Part shown: positions 36,099-45,293 of the stretch, piece by piece | Layout of the letters: every line of letters starts with the position of its first letter | Numbering within the stretch: the first letter of the stretch is position 1 | NCBI RefSeq assembly: GCF_002179965.1 | Contig: NZ_NGUQ01000037.1 | Location: forward strand, 992,001-1,056,000 | Direction: 5' to 3' | From: Pandoraea sp. PE-S2T-3 | GTDB lineage: Bacteria > Pseudomonadota > Gammaproteobacteria > Burkholderiales > Burkholderiaceae | DNA: 64,000 nt | The notes under the pieces: model-generated | Told to the model about the DNA's origin: nothing | Databases searched by the model: none | The model's input: only the letters and a program-made list of their open reading frames with translations | Made by a program: the position numbers and the translations under genes

Positions 36099-37679
36099 AT
36101 GCGTGCCCAAACGCTGCGTCAATATCTGAGCGTCCATACGTGGGCCGGCATCGTCGCCGGCTTCGCGCTGTTCATCGCCATGCTCGGCGGTGCCCTGACT
36201 GTTTTCCAACATGAAATCGAGCGCTGGGAGCAACCGGCAACGCGCCATGCGCCGCTCACGCTCGCCCAGACCGAAAAGCTCGCCGATCTGGTGCGCGCGC
36301 AGTATCCGGCCGCCCGCGAGCAAATGGGCGTGGTGCTGCCTAACCATTCGCCGACGCCGTTCGCCTACTGGCAAGGCACCGACGGCGAGTGGATGCAGGC
36401 ACGGCTGCGCGAATCCGGCAGTGGTGCCGATCCGTCGCTCATCGTCGGCAATGCCCGTCCCGGTCTGTCGGCAACGATCAACGCGCTGCATTACTCGCTG
36501 TCGATCCCGACGTACGGCCTGTATCTGATGGGCATCGTGTCGCTGTTCTATGGCATGGCGCTGATCTCGGGCGTGATCGTGCATTTGCCGCGCGTGACGC
36601 GCGACATCTTCGCGCTGCGCCCGGGACGCAATCTCAAGCGGTTCTGGCAAGACGCCCACAACGCCATCGGCGTGCTGAGCCTGCCGTTTCACATCGTCTT
36701 TGCACTGACCGGCGCGCTGCTGTGCCTGAGCGTGCCGTTGATGATGGCGTTCAACGTCATCACGTTCGAAAACAAACTGATGGCGCAGATTCCGCAGGTG
36801 ATGGGCGCAGTGCCGGCAAAGATTGCCCCGGTCGACGGCAAGCCGCTCGATCTGGCTGCAATCCTCGCTCGCGCCGAGCACGCCGCGCCAGATGTGGAAG
36901 CCACTGCCGTGTCGTGGACCGGTTACGGCAAACCCGATGCGGTGGCGGAAGTCTATGGTGAAGCCGGCGATTCGCTCGGGGTGTTCGCAGCGGTCGCCGT
37001 ACGCCTGAACGACGGTGCCATCATCGGTCAGCACAGCCCGGGCGTACGTGACGCGAACCATGCGGTATTGAGCATGATTTACGGCGCGCACTTCGGTAAT
37101 TTCGCCGGCATCGGCATGCGCTGGGTCTACTTCGTGCTCGGCCTGATGGGCGCTGTGCTCGTCTACAGCGGCAATCTGCTGTGGCTGGAGTCGCGCCGCA
37201 AGCGCAACTCGGCCATTCAACCGGCCAACCTGCGCTGGATGGCCAAGGCGACCGCAGGCGTATTCCTCGGCACCTGCCTCGGCCTTGCCGTCGCGTTCTC
37301 GGGTGCGTTGCTCTCGCAAGGCACCACGGCGCTGTCAATCTTTGTCGGCACGGTCATCGTGTCGCTGATCTTTGCCGCTTTGACGGCCCCCGCGATTGCC
37401 GCTACAGGGCTGCTCGCCGCCACTGCCCTCGCGTGTCTCGCGATTCCGGTCATTGACGCGCTTGTCACGCCGGACAACGCGCTGCGCTCGATCGCGCGCG
37501 GCGACTGGGTGTTGGCCGGTGTCGATCTCGTGGCGATCGTTTGCGCCATCGCGTTCTTCCTCTTTGCGCGTGCGACCTGGCGTCGTGCGCGTCGTGGCGA
37601 CCCGAACAGTGTGTGGGCACGGCCCGCGCCGGCGGGGGGCACGCCGGAAGCCGGCGGCGCCACGCGTACGACGGTTTAG
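36099..37679 (+). CDS. PepSY-domain membrane protein, PiuB-like iron reductase
   Basis: The 526-aa protein begins MRAQTLRQYLSVHTWAGIVA, the typical PepSY-associated TM helix opening with the conserved His-Trp. The FALFIAMLGGALTVFQHEI helix follows, with further helices near residues 140-160, 195-215 and 330-520. His residues in HTW, HLPRVTRD and FHIVFALTG could bind haem, as proposed for PiuB/FsqB-type periplasmic ferric-siderophore reductases. It lies in an operon with two DUF genes and a TonB-dependent receptor behind a Fur box, so it probably reduces iron released from siderophores. Start fixed by TAAGGA. Confidence 0.85.
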   Translation: MRAQTLRQYLSVHTWAGIVAGFALFIAMLGGALTVFQHEIERWEQPATRHAPLTLAQTEKLADLVRAQYPAAREQMGVVLPNHSPTPFAYWQGTDGEWMQARLRESGSGADPSLIVGNARPGLSATINALHYSLSIPTYGLYLMGIVSLFYGMALISGVIVHLPRVTRDIFALRPGRNLKRFWQDAHNAIGVLSLPFHIVFALTGALLCLSVPLMMAFNVITFENKLMAQIPQVMGAVPAKIAPVDGKPLDLAAILARAEHAAPDVEATAVSWTGYGKPDAVAEVYGEAGDSLGVFAAVAVRLNDGAIIGQHSPGVRDANHAVLSMIYGAHFGNFAGIGMRWVYFVLGLMGAVLVYSGNLLWLESRRKRNSAIQPANLRWMAKATAGVFLGTCLGLAVAFSGALLSQGTTALSIFVGTVIVSLIFAALTAPAIAATGLLAATALACLAIPVIDALVTPDNALRSIARGDWVLAGVDLVAIVCAIAFFLFARATWRRARRGDPNSVWARPAPAGGTPEAGGATRTTV

Positions 37680-37792
37680 CAGCACGCCCCGGCGACACCC
37701 TCGCTGGCATCGCCGGGGAATACAAGATTTGGCGCGCTGACGCCATCGACCCAGCACACAAGACACCCACTCACTCAGGGAGATTTACCCGA

Positions 37793-40027
37793 ATGCCGCA
37801 ACTCCGCTCCGTCACGGCGCGCGCCCCCGCTCGCCCCGAAACTTCGCGTCCCGCCTCGCCGATTGCCCGCGCCACGTTCGCGCTCATCGCGACTTACGCC
37901 GCGCTGGCCACGGTGACCGCCACGCAGGCACATGCACAAAGCACGCCGGCCGGCACCGACGCGGCCGCCGCGTCATCGAGCACACCGGTACAGCCCACGG
38001 CGCAGTTGACGACGACGACGGTCACGGGCGATCGGAGCAACGACTTCGATCCGCTCGCCGTGAAGAATGTGACATCGGGGGCACTCGGCACTCGCAAGGC
38101 GGTCGATACGCCCTTCTCGACCACGACGGTGACCAACGAGCAAGCGCAGGACCTGATGGCGACGTCGATCAACGACGTGTTCAAGTACGACCCGTCGGTC
38201 GCGCCGGTCATCAGCAGCGCGACCGGTGAAAACGCGGTCTTCAGCGTGCGCGGTCTGGCGATCGACATGCTCAACGGCATCAAGGTCGACGGTCAGAGTT
38301 TCCCGGTGTGGGACGCCGACCTCGCGATGGAGCCGTTCGAGAAAGTCGAACTGCTCAAGGGGGCAGGCGGCTTCATGTACGGCTTTGCCACCCCGGGCGG
38401 CATGCTGAACTACGTGATGAAGCGTCCGACCGATGACCCGTATCGCTCGGCGACCATCGGGTACACGTCGGCCAACATCTGGGCGGAAAAGCTCGACGTG
38501 GGCGGTCGCTTTGGCCCGGACAATCAGTTCGGCTACCGCGTGAATATGGTCAACGAGGAAGGCAATTCGTCGGAGGCGCATCAGCATATTCGCCGTAAGG
38601 GTGCATCGCTGGCGCTGGACTGGCGCATCACACCGGACCTCACGTGGTCGGCCGACGTGATGTATCAGGACCGCAAGTCGACGGGCACGATTTTCGGTCT
38701 GGGCTTCTATGGCGTGACGCAGATTCCGTCGGCCAAAAGCGTCAAGGATCTGTCGCAGCCGCAGAACTGGTATGAAACCGAATTCCTGTCGGTGGGCACG
38801 GGTCTCGACTACCGCATCTCGGACGATTGGCGTGCCAGCGTGAAATTCCGCTTCGCCAAGGAAAACCGCTACAACTTCGACAGCTTCATTGCGGTCAACG
38901 ACAACGCCGGCAACTACACCAACACGCTGTATGCCGCCCTGACGCGCTACTACTACCAGAACTACGATGCGATGCTGCAAGGCAAGGCCGATACGTGGGG
39001 CGTGAAGCACGATCTGGTCGTGGGCGCGAGCTACATGAACCAGTGGAAGGACTATGACGCGGGCGAAGGCTGGCAAAACGGCTACAACCTCGGCAACGGC
39101 AATCTGTTCTCGCCGACCCTCTTGAGCAACTCGGCGGCCGGTATTTCGGCTGATCTGTATCGAGCCGGCCGCATCACGCAGGCCGCGATCTACGCCAGCG
39201 ACACGGTTCATGTGACCTCGCGCCTGTCCGTACTGCTTGGCGCGCGATACACGCAGTATCACGACTGGAGCTACAACATCAACGGCACGCAGTCGGCGAA
39301 CTACTCGGCCAACCCGGTCTCGCCGACCATCGCGTTGATGTACAAGACGGACGCGAACTCGACCGCTTATGTGAGCTACGTCGAATCGCTGGAAGAAGGC
39401 GCGTCGGCCGACAACCGCTTCGCCAACTCGGGCACGACGTACGGTCCGCTCAAGAGCAAGCAGTGGGAAGTCGGCTTCAAGACGGATAACCGCAACTGGG
39501 GCGCCAATATCGCGCTGTTCCAGATGCGTCGCGGCTATTCGTATGGCGATTCGAACAACAATCTCGTGCAGAACGGCATCATGCGCTTTCAAGGGCTCGA
39601 TGCCAGCGGCTGGGTCAAGCCGCTCGACGAGTGGCGCGTGATGGGCGGTGTGTTGCTGATGAACTCGAAGGCGGTCGACATCGACGACCCGAGCGTCGCA
39701 GGCAAGCGCGTCTACGGTGCCGCCAAGGTGATCGGCACGGGCCGTATCGAGTACAACCCGTCGTACCTTCGTGAGTTGACGGTGGCGTTCGGCGGCAAGT
39801 ATGTCGGCGGCATGGCGGTCGATGCGGCCAACACGCAGTTCATTCCGGGCTACACCACGTTCGACCTGAGCGCGAAGTACCAGACGCGCATCAGCGGCAA
39901 GGATGTCGTGTTCCGCGCCGGTATCAACAACCTGTTCGATCGCAAGTACTGGACCGAAGCGTGGGGCGGCTTCCTGTTCCTCGGTGCCACCCGTACGTTC
40001 GTGGCCAACGCGACGATTCAGTTCTAA
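37793..40027 (+). CDS. TonB-dependent siderophore receptor
   Basis: The 744-aa outer membrane protein starts at 37793, with GGGAG upstream, and has a long signal region ending AHAQ near residue 49. A plug domain follows (INDVFKYDPSVAPVIS, FSVRGLAIDMLNGIKVDG, VELLKGAGGFMYGFATPGG), then a 22-strand barrel that ends VANATIQF with the terminal Phe needed for Bam-dependent insertion. It is the last gene of the Fur-box operon. No N-terminal signalling domain is present, so it is a plain receptor, not a transducer. The siderophore ligand cannot be read from sequence. A strong terminator follows. Confidence 0.94.
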   Translation: MPQLRSVTARAPARPETSRPASPIARATFALIATYAALATVTATQAHAQSTPAGTDAAAASSSTPVQPTAQLTTTTVTGDRSNDFDPLAVKNVTSGALGTRKAVDTPFSTTTVTNEQAQDLMATSINDVFKYDPSVAPVISSATGENAVFSVRGLAIDMLNGIKVDGQSFPVWDADLAMEPFEKVELLKGAGGFMYGFATPGGMLNYVMKRPTDDPYRSATIGYTSANIWAEKLDVGGRFGPDNQFGYRVNMVNEEGNSSEAHQHIRRKGASLALDWRITPDLTWSADVMYQDRKSTGTIFGLGFYGVTQIPSAKSVKDLSQPQNWYETEFLSVGTGLDYRISDDWRASVKFRFAKENRYNFDSFIAVNDNAGNYTNTLYAALTRYYYQNYDAMLQGKADTWGVKHDLVVGASYMNQWKDYDAGEGWQNGYNLGNGNLFSPTLLSNSAAGISADLYRAGRITQAAIYASDTVHVTSRLSVLLGARYTQYHDWSYNINGTQSANYSANPVSPTIALMYKTDANSTAYVSYVESLEEGASADNRFANSGTTYGPLKSKQWEVGFKTDNRNWGANIALFQMRRGYSYGDSNNNLVQNGIMRFQGLDASGWVKPLDEWRVMGGVLLMNSKAVDIDDPSVAGKRVYGAAKVIGTGRIEYNPSYLRELTVAFGGKYVGGMAVDAANTQFIPGYTTFDLSAKYQTRISGKDVVFRAGINNLFDRKYWTEAWGGFLFLGATRTFVANATIQF

Positions 40028-40049
40028 GAGGCACCGCCTCGGAAACGAC

Positions 40050-40081
40050 AAAACCCCACGACCCGAAAGTCGTGGGGTTTT
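40050..40081 (+). terminator. Intrinsic terminator of the siderophore operon
   Basis: A perfect 12-bp stem (AAAACCCCACGA / TCGTGGGGTTTT) with an 8-nt loop begins 23 nt after the receptor stop. A and T tracts at its base make it work in either direction. Confidence 0.92.
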
Positions 40082-40122
40082 GCGTTGTGCTGTCGTGCTG
40101 CGCTGCTGGTGTCTTGGTCGAC

Positions 40123-40174
40123 GAACTTAGCCGACGAAATTAGCCAGCTAACTTAGCGGGCCAACTTAGCCAAC
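40123..40174 (-). repeat. 13-bp x4 tandem repeat spanning the fpr stop
   Basis: Four 13-bp units (40123-40135, 40136-40148, 40149-40161, 40162-40174) follow plus-strand consensus GAACTTAGCCGAC. Each contains TTA, which reads TAA on the minus strand. The rightmost copy overlaps the last fpr codons and provides its stop; the next three put TAA in the other two frames and again in frame. Confidence 0.92.
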
Positions 40175-40936
40175 AAACGCACGCTCAACGAGGTAATGCC
40201 CCGGGGCGTGGTTGTGACCTTCGACGAAACCGCGCTTTTCCAGCAGCTCACGGGTGTCCTTGAGCATGGCCGGGCTGCCGCACAGCATGACGCGATCGTT
40301 TTCCGGCGTGAATTCCGGCAGGCCGATGTCCTGGAACATCTTGCCCGACTCGACCAGTTCCGTAATACGGCCCTGATTCTCGAACTCTTCACGCGTCACC
40401 GTCGGGTAGTAGATCAGCTTGTCGCGCACGTACTCGCCGAGGTACTCGTGTTCCGGCAGATGCTCGGTGATCAGGTCACGGTAAGCGAGTTCGCTCGTGA
40501 AGCGGCAACCGTGCACGAGAATGATGTGCTCGTAGCGGTCATACACTTCCGGATCGCGAATGATGCTCATGAACGGCGCGAGGCCCGTGCCCGTCGAGAG
40601 CAGATACAGGTTCTTGCCCGGGAGCAGGTTGTCGTTGATCAGGGTGCCCGTCGGCTTGCGGCCCACGATCACCTTGTCGCCCGGCTTCAAGTGTTGCAGA
40701 CGCGAGGTCAGCGGACCGTCCTGCACCTTGATGCTCAGGAATTCGAGCTCTTCCTCGTAATTGGCGCTCGCCATGCTGTAGGCGCGCAGCAGCGGCTTGC
40801 CCTCGACTTCCAGGCCAATCATCGTGAACTGGCCATTGACATAACGGAACGAAGCGTCGCGCGTGGTCTTGAAGCTGAACAGCGTGTCAGTCCAGTGGTG
40901 GACTTCCAGCACGGTCTGTTGATTCTGTGTACTCAT
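40166..40936 (-). CDS. fpr: Ferredoxin--NADP(+) reductase
   Basis: The 256-aa protein is a bacterial FNR of subclass I: FAD-binding RAYSMAS (about residue 51), GRKPTGTLI, and the NADP-binding LLSTGTGLAPFMSIIRDP (about residue 112) with CGSPAM near the C terminus. The C-terminal ERAFVG ending without a Tyr is typical of the Fpr type. It exchanges electrons between NADPH and ferredoxin or flavodoxin in oxidative stress and iron-sulfur metabolism. It is monocistronic, and its 3' end carries the clearest tandem stop-codon repeat of the window. The ribosome binding site is weak but the N terminus fits homologs. Confidence 0.95.
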   Translation of the reverse strand: MSTQNQQTVLEVHHWTDTLFSFKTTRDASFRYVNGQFTMIGLEVEGKPLLRAYSMASANYEEELEFLSIKVQDGPLTSRLQHLKPGDKVIVGRKPTGTLINDNLLPGKNLYLLSTGTGLAPFMSIIRDPEVYDRYEHIILVHGCRFTSELAYRDLITEHLPEHEYLGEYVRDKLIYYPTVTREEFENQGRITELVESGKMFQDIGLPEFTPENDRVMLCGSPAMLKDTRELLEKRGFVEGHNHAPGHYLVERAFVG

Positions 40937-41102
40937 ATTGGCGGTCGATAATGCGGTAATGGCCCCGTAGCCCGGACGGCGGCGTGCAATGCACGCACTA
41001 TCGGTCGAGGGCGGGAAAACCCGACTATTTTACCTTAATTGGGAATGGCTTTCATTTGTCCCCTGCGCTTAAGCGGGGTTATTGGGACAATTTTTGGGCC
41101 GA

Positions 41103-42125
41103 TTATTGATATCCGTCAGGATTCTGGCGCTGCCAGCGCCAGTGATCGGCGCACATGCGCGCCAGATCGTACTCGGCGCGCCAGCCCAGCAGCGCCTGCG
41201 CTTTGGCCGGGTTGGCATAGCACGTGGCGATGTCGCCGGGCCGCCGGGCCACGATGTCGTAAGGCACGTCGCGGCCGCTCGCGGCTTCAAAGGCACGTAC
41301 GACGTCGAGCACGCTTTGCCCTTCCCCCGTGCCCAGATTGACGGTGAAACCCGTCTCGCGCCCGCGCAGTCCTGCCAGCGCGCAAAGATGCCCCCGCGCC
41401 AGATCGACCACATGCAGATAGTCGCGCACGCCGGTACCGTCGGGGGTCGGCCAATCGCCGCCAAACACCTTCAGACGCGGCAGTTTGCCCACGGCCACCT
41501 GCGCCACGAACGGCATGAGATTGCTGGGCACGCCCGCCGGATCTTCGCCCAGCAGACCGCTCTCATGCGCGCCAACGGGGTTGAAGTAACGCAATACCGC
41601 CACGCGCCAGCACGGATCGGCCACGACCGTGTCGGCCAGTATCTGCTCGGCCATCAACTTGGTCTGACCGTAAGGGTTCGTCGCCGACAGCGGGAACGTC
41701 TCGTCGATCGGCACCGAGCCCGGGTTGCCGTACACCGTGGCCGACGAGCTGAATACCAGATCGCGCACGTTGTGGCGGCCCATGACGTCGAGCAACGTCA
41801 CGAGACTGCCGAGATTGTTGTGGTAGTAGCGCAGCGGCTGGCTGACCGACTCGCCGACCGACTTGAGCGCGGCGAAGTGAATCACACCGTCGATGCGGTA
41901 GCGGGAGAACACGTCCTCCATGACCGCCGTCGAACAGACGTCCCCCTGCACGAAGACCGGCGCGCGCCCGGCAATGCGCTCGATGCGGGTAACGGCTTCG
42001 CGTTGACTGTTGCAGAGGTTGTCGACAATGACGACGTCGTAGCCGCCGGCCAGCAACTCGACACACGTGTGTGAACCGATATAGCCGGCGCCGCCGGTAA
42101 CGAGAATGGTGCCCTGATTGCTCAT
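41103..42125 (-). CDS. galE: UDP-hexose 4-epimerase, GalE family, likely accepts UDP-GlcNAc
   Basis: The 340-aa protein is a short-chain epimerase: NAD motif TGGAGYIGSHT at the N terminus, catalytic SSSATVYG and YGQTK (Tyr-x3-Lys, about residue 150), and GTGVRDYLHVVDLA. At the position of E. coli GalE Tyr299 it has Cys302 in DIATCYANP, as in the human enzyme. That smaller residue lets GalE-type enzymes epimerise UDP-GlcNAc/UDP-GalNAc as well as UDP-Glc/UDP-Gal. It lies 100 nt downstream of pelG on the same strand, which fits a PelX-like role making UDP-GalNAc for Pel. Dual activity is inference from that residue. Confidence 0.93.
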   Translation of the reverse strand: MSNQGTILVTGGAGYIGSHTCVELLAGGYDVVIVDNLCNSQREAVTRIERIAGRAPVFVQGDVCSTAVMEDVFSRYRIDGVIHFAALKSVGESVSQPLRYYHNNLGSLVTLLDVMGRHNVRDLVFSSSATVYGNPGSVPIDETFPLSATNPYGQTKLMAEQILADTVVADPCWRVAVLRYFNPVGAHESGLLGEDPAGVPSNLMPFVAQVAVGKLPRLKVFGGDWPTPDGTGVRDYLHVVDLARGHLCALAGLRGRETGFTVNLGTGEGQSVLDVVRAFEAASGRDVPYDIVARRPGDIATCYANPAKAQALLGWRAEYDLARMCADHWRWQRQNPDGYQ

Positions 42126-42225
42126 GAAAATGCCTTGGCGTCGCCTGCCCGGCGTGCCCGGGGTCGCGCACGGCGCGCGAGGTGACGCATATTACTCCAC
42201 CGCTGTCGGCTTCGCCAATCGGCCC

Positions 42226-43602
42226 TTACATCGGCTGGCGCATATAAGTTTCGTACTCGAGCGCATTCAGACGCCGGCCCAGCCACACCACGCCGAGCAC
42301 CAGCACGCAGAACAGCGCCAACGCAAAACCATAGCCGTACCACGCGGGCCCGAGCCGCAGACTGACCCATGTGAACAGGCCATTGAGCACCACCAGCGAC
42401 ACCGTGAGCACCAGCACGTCACGGCGGCGGTCGAGATAGAACAACACGTTGAGCACGCCCAGCAGCAGCACCTGCATGCCGGCGGCCACCACATCCACAC
42501 GCAACAGCGGCTGCCACGCCACCGGCATGCCGACCAGACGCAGCATGTCGTCGCCGAACGCAAACACCAGCAGCGTCACGACCGCCTGCACCTTCAGAAT
42601 TTCGTAGAGCCCGGTGCGCACGGCACGGGTCATCATGTCGCGCGCCGTCGCAATCTGGCGCAGCGTGCCCCCATGCCGTACGGCGTCGAAGAAGCTCGTA
42701 TAGGCTTCGGCAAAATCCGTCTCGATGCGCAGCAGAAACACCGCCATGCCGGGAATCACACAGAGATACGAGAGAAAGACCGGCAGGTCGTAGACCGGCG
42801 ACGCGCGCAACGGCCCGATGATCACCATGCCGGTGGCCGGCGACGCCCAGAACATCAGCTTGTCGACCCACACACCGAGCCCGAAACACACGCCGACGCC
42901 CACCAGCGACACGTAGATGCTCTTCGGTGCGAACACGTCCCACGACAGCCACGTATCGGTCCGGTACTGGCGCACGACGATCGCCGCCAACCCGAGCAGC
43001 AGACACGCATGACCGATCACGAAACCGCCGAGCAAGCCCGTCAGGCCATAGCGGCCGAGCAATACGGCGCTCACCACGCTCAGGCTGTAACCCACGCAAA
43101 ACACGCCGAGAATCGCGCGGTACTGCTTCACGCTGGTCAGAAACAACACCACGATCCACAAGTTGCCGAGCAGCACAAAGCCAATCCACATCAGCCACCG
43201 GTACGCGAGCGGCAAGTCGGCGAAGAGCGTCTGCGACAGCACCAGACCGACGCTGCCGAGCACGACCGTCGTGACCAGCGCCACGGCATTGAGCGCAGGC
43301 ATGACCGCGCGCGATTCGCCGGCAAACAGCCGGTCGCTCAGATGCCGGGTGAACGCGAGCTGCACCAGTCCGGTCGCGATCACGCTGGCGGCGATCAGAT
43401 ACGTCACCGACACCTGAAACTGCGTCAGTACGGCCGCCGGTTGCACGTTCGCCAGACTCATCAGGCCGACGAGCACGATGCCCACCATCGACAGCACCAG
43501 CGGCCCGGCGCTGATGATGCCCGCGTAGCCATACGCCACCAGCGTGCCGGACAGCGTGTCGCTGCGCAGCAACCGGCGCAATTCGAATCCGATGCCCGCC
43601 AT
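42226..43602 (-). CDS. pelG: PelG, Pel polysaccharide membrane transporter
   Basis: The 458-aa protein has about 12 membrane segments and the PelG opening MAGIGFELRRLLR, followed by AYGYAGIISAGPLVLSMVG. PelG is a polysaccharide-transporter (MOP-like) protein that works with PelF, PelD and PelE in the inner-membrane Pel synthase complex. Its ATG overlaps the pelF stop as ATGA. The order pelD-pelE-pelF-pelG matches known pel operons, but pelA, pelB and pelC are not upstream here. Confidence 0.94.
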   Translation of the reverse strand: MAGIGFELRRLLRSDTLSGTLVAYGYAGIISAGPLVLSMVGIVLVGLMSLANVQPAAVLTQFQVSVTYLIAASVIATGLVQLAFTRHLSDRLFAGESRAVMPALNAVALVTTVVLGSVGLVLSQTLFADLPLAYRWLMWIGFVLLGNLWIVVLFLTSVKQYRAILGVFCVGYSLSVVSAVLLGRYGLTGLLGGFVIGHACLLLGLAAIVVRQYRTDTWLSWDVFAPKSIYVSLVGVGVCFGLGVWVDKLMFWASPATGMVIIGPLRASPVYDLPVFLSYLCVIPGMAVFLLRIETDFAEAYTSFFDAVRHGGTLRQIATARDMMTRAVRTGLYEILKVQAVVTLLVFAFGDDMLRLVGMPVAWQPLLRVDVVAAGMQVLLLGVLNVLFYLDRRRDVLVLTVSLVVLNGLFTWVSLRLGPAWYGYGFALALFCVLVLGVVWLGRRLNALEYETYMRQPM

Positions 43603-45293
43603 CAGTCGGTACCCCCGGCAAGCAGTTGTCGATAGAGCGCGCGATAGGCGTCCCGCATGGCGTCGTGGGTGTAGTGGCGCTCGACTCGGGCCATCCCGGC
43701 GCGACTCGCCGCGTGCCAGGCGTCAGGCTCCAGCACCTCGACGATGGCGGCCGCGAGGGCCTCCGGATCGGCAATCGGCACCACGCGCCCCGCACGTCCG
43801 AGCGCGGGATCGCCGTCAATGCCGCTGTCGCCCTCGATCAGATGGCGGCACGCGCCCACATCGGTGGCGACCACCGGCACGCCTGCTGCTGCGGCTTCGA
43901 GCACGACGAGCGGCAACGCCTCCGACACCGACGACAACGCCAGCACGCCGATGTGCGGCAGCACCGACTCGACCGGCCGATAGCCCATAAAACGCACCTG
44001 ATACTCCATGCCAAGGCTTGCCGCCACGTCGCGGCACTCCTGCGCGTAGGCCGGGTCTTCCGTCTCGGGTCCGATGATCCAGCCCTGCACGTCGGGGCGA
44101 TGGCGATACGCGATGAAGATGGCGCGCAAAAACGTCTTGATGTCCTTGACCGGCACCACGCGCCCGATCAGCGCCACCACCGGCGGAATCTCTGCCCGAT
44201 CGGCCTCGGCGGGATCACTGGCGTCCGCCGGGTCGCCACGGCGCGGCACACGCAGCGCGGCAAAATGCGCCACGTCCACGCCATTGGCAATATTGCGCGT
44301 CTTGTGTGCGGGCGCGCCGTCGGCCAGTTGCCGCTGCCGGTTGCCTTCGAACAACGCCACGATCTCATCGGCGGCGTCGTAGCACACGCGCCCGATGGTC
44401 TCGAAGAACCGCATCCACAGATTCTGGAAGTAGCCGACCTGCGAGATGTCGCGCTCCAGCACGCCCCGGTTGTCGCGCAACCACTCGCTTTGCAGCAGGT
44501 CGAGCTTGCGTTCCTTGGTGTAGCTGCCGTGCTCGGTCACCAGCAACGGCCGGCCCGTCGAGAACCGCAGCAATGCGCCCAGCAACCCCGCGTAGCCGGT
44601 GGAAACCGTGTGGTACAGGCGCGCTGGCGGCATCGCGTCGGCAATGCGCGCGAGTTGCCACAGCGGCTTGTGCATCGTGCGCACCGTCCAGAAGTAATCA
44701 GTGAACGACGGATCGAGGCAGTGGCGCTCGTAACGCTCGGTCATGAACTGCCACGCGGCACGGCTGTGCAGGAACTGCGGTTGCGCCAGTTCATGGCCGT
44801 CTCTGAGCATCGGCAGAATTCTGGCGAGCATCTGGCGGAAGGCGTCGTTGCCTGTCTCCGCCCCACCCGCCGCCACGCCCGCCCCGTCACGACGCCGCAT
44901 CAGGTCGTGCATCTCGCCGACCTGCGCAAACGCCGCAGCGTCTCCATCGTTATGAAGCGCCCCTTGATGGCTGGCGCTCGCCCCCTCCCCCTGCGGCGAG
45001 GGCTCGTAAAGATAATGGGCTTCGAAATGCGTGACGTTCGGCGGCAGCGCGTAGACCGGCGTGCCGTAGTCCTCGCGGCGGCTGCCGATAAATACCACCG
45101 CGAACGTCCGCTCGGGAAACGCCCGGATCAACTGATCGACCCACGACGACACCCCGCCGCGCACGTAGGGGAACGTGCCTTCGAGAAGCAAAGCGACATC
45201 CGCCACCGGGGCGCCTCGCAAGGAGGCTCGGCCGGCCGGCTCGGCCGACGCGCCGTCCTGCGCTCGCATTCCATCGTCAGGGGGCGTCATCAT
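43602..45293 (-). CDS. pelF: PelF, Pel polysaccharide glycosyltransferase (GT4)
   Basis: The 563-aa protein is a cytosolic GT4-type transferase. The N-terminal Rossmann part has LLLEGTFPYVRGGVSSW (about residue 34), typical of PelF. The C-terminal part has ALIGRVVPVKDIKTFLRA, WIIGPETED and the E-x7-E motif in SEALPLVVLEAAAAGVPVVA. PelF polymerises the GalNAc/GlcNAc-based Pel chain from UDP sugars. A charged linker at about residues 95-135 looks longer than I recall. The ATG overlaps the pelE stop as ATGA, which fixes the start at 45293. Translational coupling runs through pelDEFG. Confidence 0.94.
   Translation of the reverse strand: MMTPPDDGMRAQDGASAEPAGRASLRGAPVADVALLLEGTFPYVRGGVSSWVDQLIRAFPERTFAVVFIGSRREDYGTPVYALPPNVTHFEAHYLYEPSPQGEGASASHQGALHNDGDAAAFAQVGEMHDLMRRRDGAGVAAGGAETGNDAFRQMLARILPMLRDGHELAQPQFLHSRAAWQFMTERYERHCLDPSFTDYFWTVRTMHKPLWQLARIADAMPPARLYHTVSTGYAGLLGALLRFSTGRPLLVTEHGSYTKERKLDLLQSEWLRDNRGVLERDISQVGYFQNLWMRFFETIGRVCYDAADEIVALFEGNRQRQLADGAPAHKTRNIANGVDVAHFAALRVPRRGDPADASDPAEADRAEIPPVVALIGRVVPVKDIKTFLRAIFIAYRHRPDVQGWIIGPETEDPAYAQECRDVAASLGMEYQVRFMGYRPVESVLPHIGVLALSSVSEALPLVVLEAAAAGVPVVATDVGACRHLIEGDSGIDGDPALGRAGRVVPIADPEALAAAIVEVLEPDAWHAASRAGMARVERHYTHDAMRDAYRALYRQLLAGGTD

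Noticed and set aside
37973-40051. A 692-codon open frame on the minus strand
   Set aside because: It is antisense to the TonB-dependent receptor; the product is an Arg/Val-rich shadow.
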